DNA of 7,215 bases, taken from positions 1-7,215 of the forward strand of contig VGBQ01000133.1 of the NCBI GenBank assembly GCA_016870425.1, written 5' to 3'. Of the stretch, positions 6,322 through 7,215 are shown in pieces; within the stretch, counting starts at the first letter, position 1, and every line of letters starts with the position of its first letter. The DNA is from Actinomycetota bacterium (GTDB lineage: Bacteria > Actinomycetota > Actinomycetes > S36-B12). The notes under the pieces are model-generated. The model saw only the letters and a list, made by a program, of their open reading frames with translations. It was not told where the DNA came from and searched no databases. A program made the translations under genes and the position numbers.

Positions 6322-6608
6322 GAGTACGTCGCCCTGGGAGATGCCTGGGTGAGGAAGACCAGGGCGAGGTGGGGCATGGTCTCGGTCAGGGCGGCCGCCA
6401 GGTCGATGCCGCTGGGGCCGGGTCCGAGCTCGATATCCAAGATCGCGGCATCGGGATCGGTGTCGTCCACGAGGTGGAGGGCCTCCGCAGCACTCCCGGC
6501 GGGCAGGGCCTCGAATCCCGCACCCTCGATCATCCGGACGACCAGACCGCGGATGAAGGGTTCGTCCTCGACGACGAGCACCTGGCGGGTCCACCCCTCG
6601 GCGGTCAT
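6318..6608 (-). CDS. Truncated response-regulator receiver domain (probable frameshifted remnant)
   Basis: The 96-residue frame from ATG 6608 reads as the first four-fifths of a CheY-like receiver domain. It has the acidic pair E14-D15 in VLVVEDEP, the phosphoacceptor D58 in AILDIELGPGPSG and the T87 switch residue in ALVFLT. It stops at residue 96, before the beta-5 strand with the conserved lysine and before helix 5, and there is no output domain. It should therefore be poorly folded unless the reading continues in the -1/+1 frame (see the small ORF at 6211-6321). The ELGPGPSGIDLA and VFLT.. PRA wording recalls a stand-alone actinobacterial receiver family. ATG 6608 is chosen because TAGCGT lies 7 nt upstream and because an upstream extension to 6668 adds nothing domain-like. 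No histidine kinase is adjacent. I infer it is decaying, like the neighbouring vapC. Confidence 0.65.
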   Translation of the reverse strand: MTAEGWTRQVLVVEDEPFIRGLVVRMIEGAGFEALPAGSAAEALHLVDDTDPDAAILDIELGPGPSGIDLAAALTETMPHLALVFLTQASPRATYS

Positions 6609-6615
6609 GCGGCGC

Positions 6616-6621
6616 ACGCTA
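6616..6621 (-). promoter_or_regulatory. Candidate -10 box (TAGCGT) of the receiver gene
   Basis: On the minus strand TAGCGT fits TANNNT and ends 7 nt before the ATG at 6608. The interval (GCGCCGC) holds no Shine-Dalgarno. This is the leaderless layout seen at other genes here and supports ATG 6608 over an upstream start. The promoter may survive even though the gene looks damaged. Confidence 0.45.
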
Positions 6622-6680
6622 GACCCGCGGTCTCCCAGCCCAGTGACGCACGAGAGATAACCGAACATGCCGGGCTCTGA

Positions 6681-6686
6681 CAGGAT
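6681..6686 (+). promoter_or_regulatory. Candidate -10 box (CAGGAT) of purC
   Basis: CAGGAT differs from TANNNT only in the first base and ends 7 nt before the GTG at 6694. The interval is TTCCCCCC before that GTG minus one base, with no Shine-Dalgarno. AGGA at 6682-6685 could also be read as a Shine-Dalgarno 8 nt upstream, so leaderless initiation is likely but not certain. Confidence 0.4.
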
Positions 6687-6693
6687 TCCCCCC

Positions 6694-7215
6694 GTGGCCG
6701 ACGACTACGACCTCCCCGCGGGCTACCGCCACCTTTACTCCGGCAAGGTCCGCGACCTCTTCGAGGCACCCAACGGCCACCTCCTCTTCGTCGCCTCGGA
6801 TCGCATCTCGGCGTACGACTGGGTCTTGCCCACGCTCATCCCCGACAAGGGCCGCATCCTCACCCAGCTCAGCCTGTGGTGGTTCGATCGCATGCAGGGC
6901 GTCGTACCCAACCACATGGTCTCCACCCAGGTCCCGAAGTCCGTGCGCGGTCGCGCGATGCTGTGCGAGCCGCTCGAGATGATGCCCGTCGAGTGCGTCG
7001 TGCGCGGCTATCTCGCGGGATCCGGGCTGACGGAGTACGTCGCCACGCGCTCGATCTGCGGCAACGGCCTGCCACCGGGGCTGAAGGACGGGTCCAAGTT
7101 GCCTAAGCCGATCTTCACGCCGGCCACCAAGGCGCCGATGGGCGAGCACGATGTCAACATCACCTACGACGAGACGATCGTGCTCGTCGGCCAGGAGGAG
7201 GCGCAGGATCTCAAG
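6694..7215 (+). CDS. purC: Phosphoribosylaminoimidazole-succinocarboxamide synthase (SAICAR synthetase), N-terminal part
   Basis: PurC couples aspartate to CAIR with ATP to make SAICAR, which PurB then cleaves. The frame is open from GTG 6694 to the window edge, giving the first 174 residues of a protein normally about 290-300 long in actinobacteria. Family landmarks are YSGKVRDLF (residues 15-23, the nucleotide-binding loop), SDRISAYDWVLPT (35-47), the IPDKGRILTQLS segment, and the PurC signature MPVECVVRGYLAGSG (97-111). TKAPMGEHDVNI near the edge matches the family KAE/GEHD-type active-site stretch. GTG 6694 gives an N-terminus of natural length (ADDYDLPAGYRHLYSGK). The gene is split from purB by about 0.8 kb of opposite-strand remnants, so it probably relies on its own promoter. 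Confidence 0.96.
   Translation, partial: MADDYDLPAGYRHLYSGKVRDLFEAPNGHLLFVASDRISAYDWVLPTLIPDKGRILTQLSLWWFDRMQGVVPNHMVSTQVPKSVRGRAMLCEPLEMMPVECVVRGYLAGSGLTEYVATRSICGNGLPPGLKDGSKLPKPIFTPATKAPMGEHDVNITYDETIVLVGQEEAQDLK

Noticed and set aside
6120..6680. A 186-codon + strand open frame over the receiver gene
   Set aside because: The composition is Arg/Gly-rich without motifs, and the opposite strand shows the receiver active-site residues.
5886..6693. A new defence or toxin-antitoxin system between purB and purC
   Set aside because: The only toxin-like gene is frameshifted and shortened, there is no antitoxin, and the adjacent receiver is truncated; nothing intact could work as a system.

Overview
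The window is GC-rich DNA with dense, short-spaced genes and frequent GTG starts. Together with actinobacterial-type PurB and PurD proteins and TANNNT promoters, this points to a high-GC actinobacterium; I cannot name the genus. It is a chromosomal housekeeping region built around de novo purine synthesis: purD (GAR synthetase), purB (adenylosuccinate lyase) and the start of purC (SAICAR synthetase), all on the + strand. PurC makes SAICAR, which PurB then splits to AICAR.

Layout from left to right: the C-terminal end of a RimJ/RimL-type GNAT acetyltransferase (2-241); a complete class III PLP aminotransferase (309-1655); a convergent secreted lipoprotein with Ig-like domains (1652-3055, minus); a compact 60-bp divergent promoter region; purD (3116-4384), whose stop codon lies inside a perfect 20-bp inverted repeat; purB (4470-5885); a minus-strand patch of decayed genes holding a broken vapC-like PIN toxin (5882-6158) and a truncated response-regulator receiver (6318-6608); and purC running off the right edge (6694 onward).

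Three patterns are not explained by gene content alone. First, most starts here look leaderless: a -10-like hexamer sits 6-8 nt before the start codon of the lipoprotein, purD, purC and the receiver gene, and possibly purB; only the aminotransferase has a clear leader with a Shine-Dalgarno. Second, both convergent gene pairs end in the same way, with their two TAG stops interlocked in one CTAG tetramer (1652-1655 and 5882-5885). Of the six CTAGs in the window, three more overlap candidate -10 boxes and only one is inside a gene. Third, the lipoprotein/purD promoter region has nested dyad symmetry, and the purD end carries a palindrome that may be a dispersed element. I found no CRISPR array, RNA gene, insertion sequence or obvious new multi-gene system.
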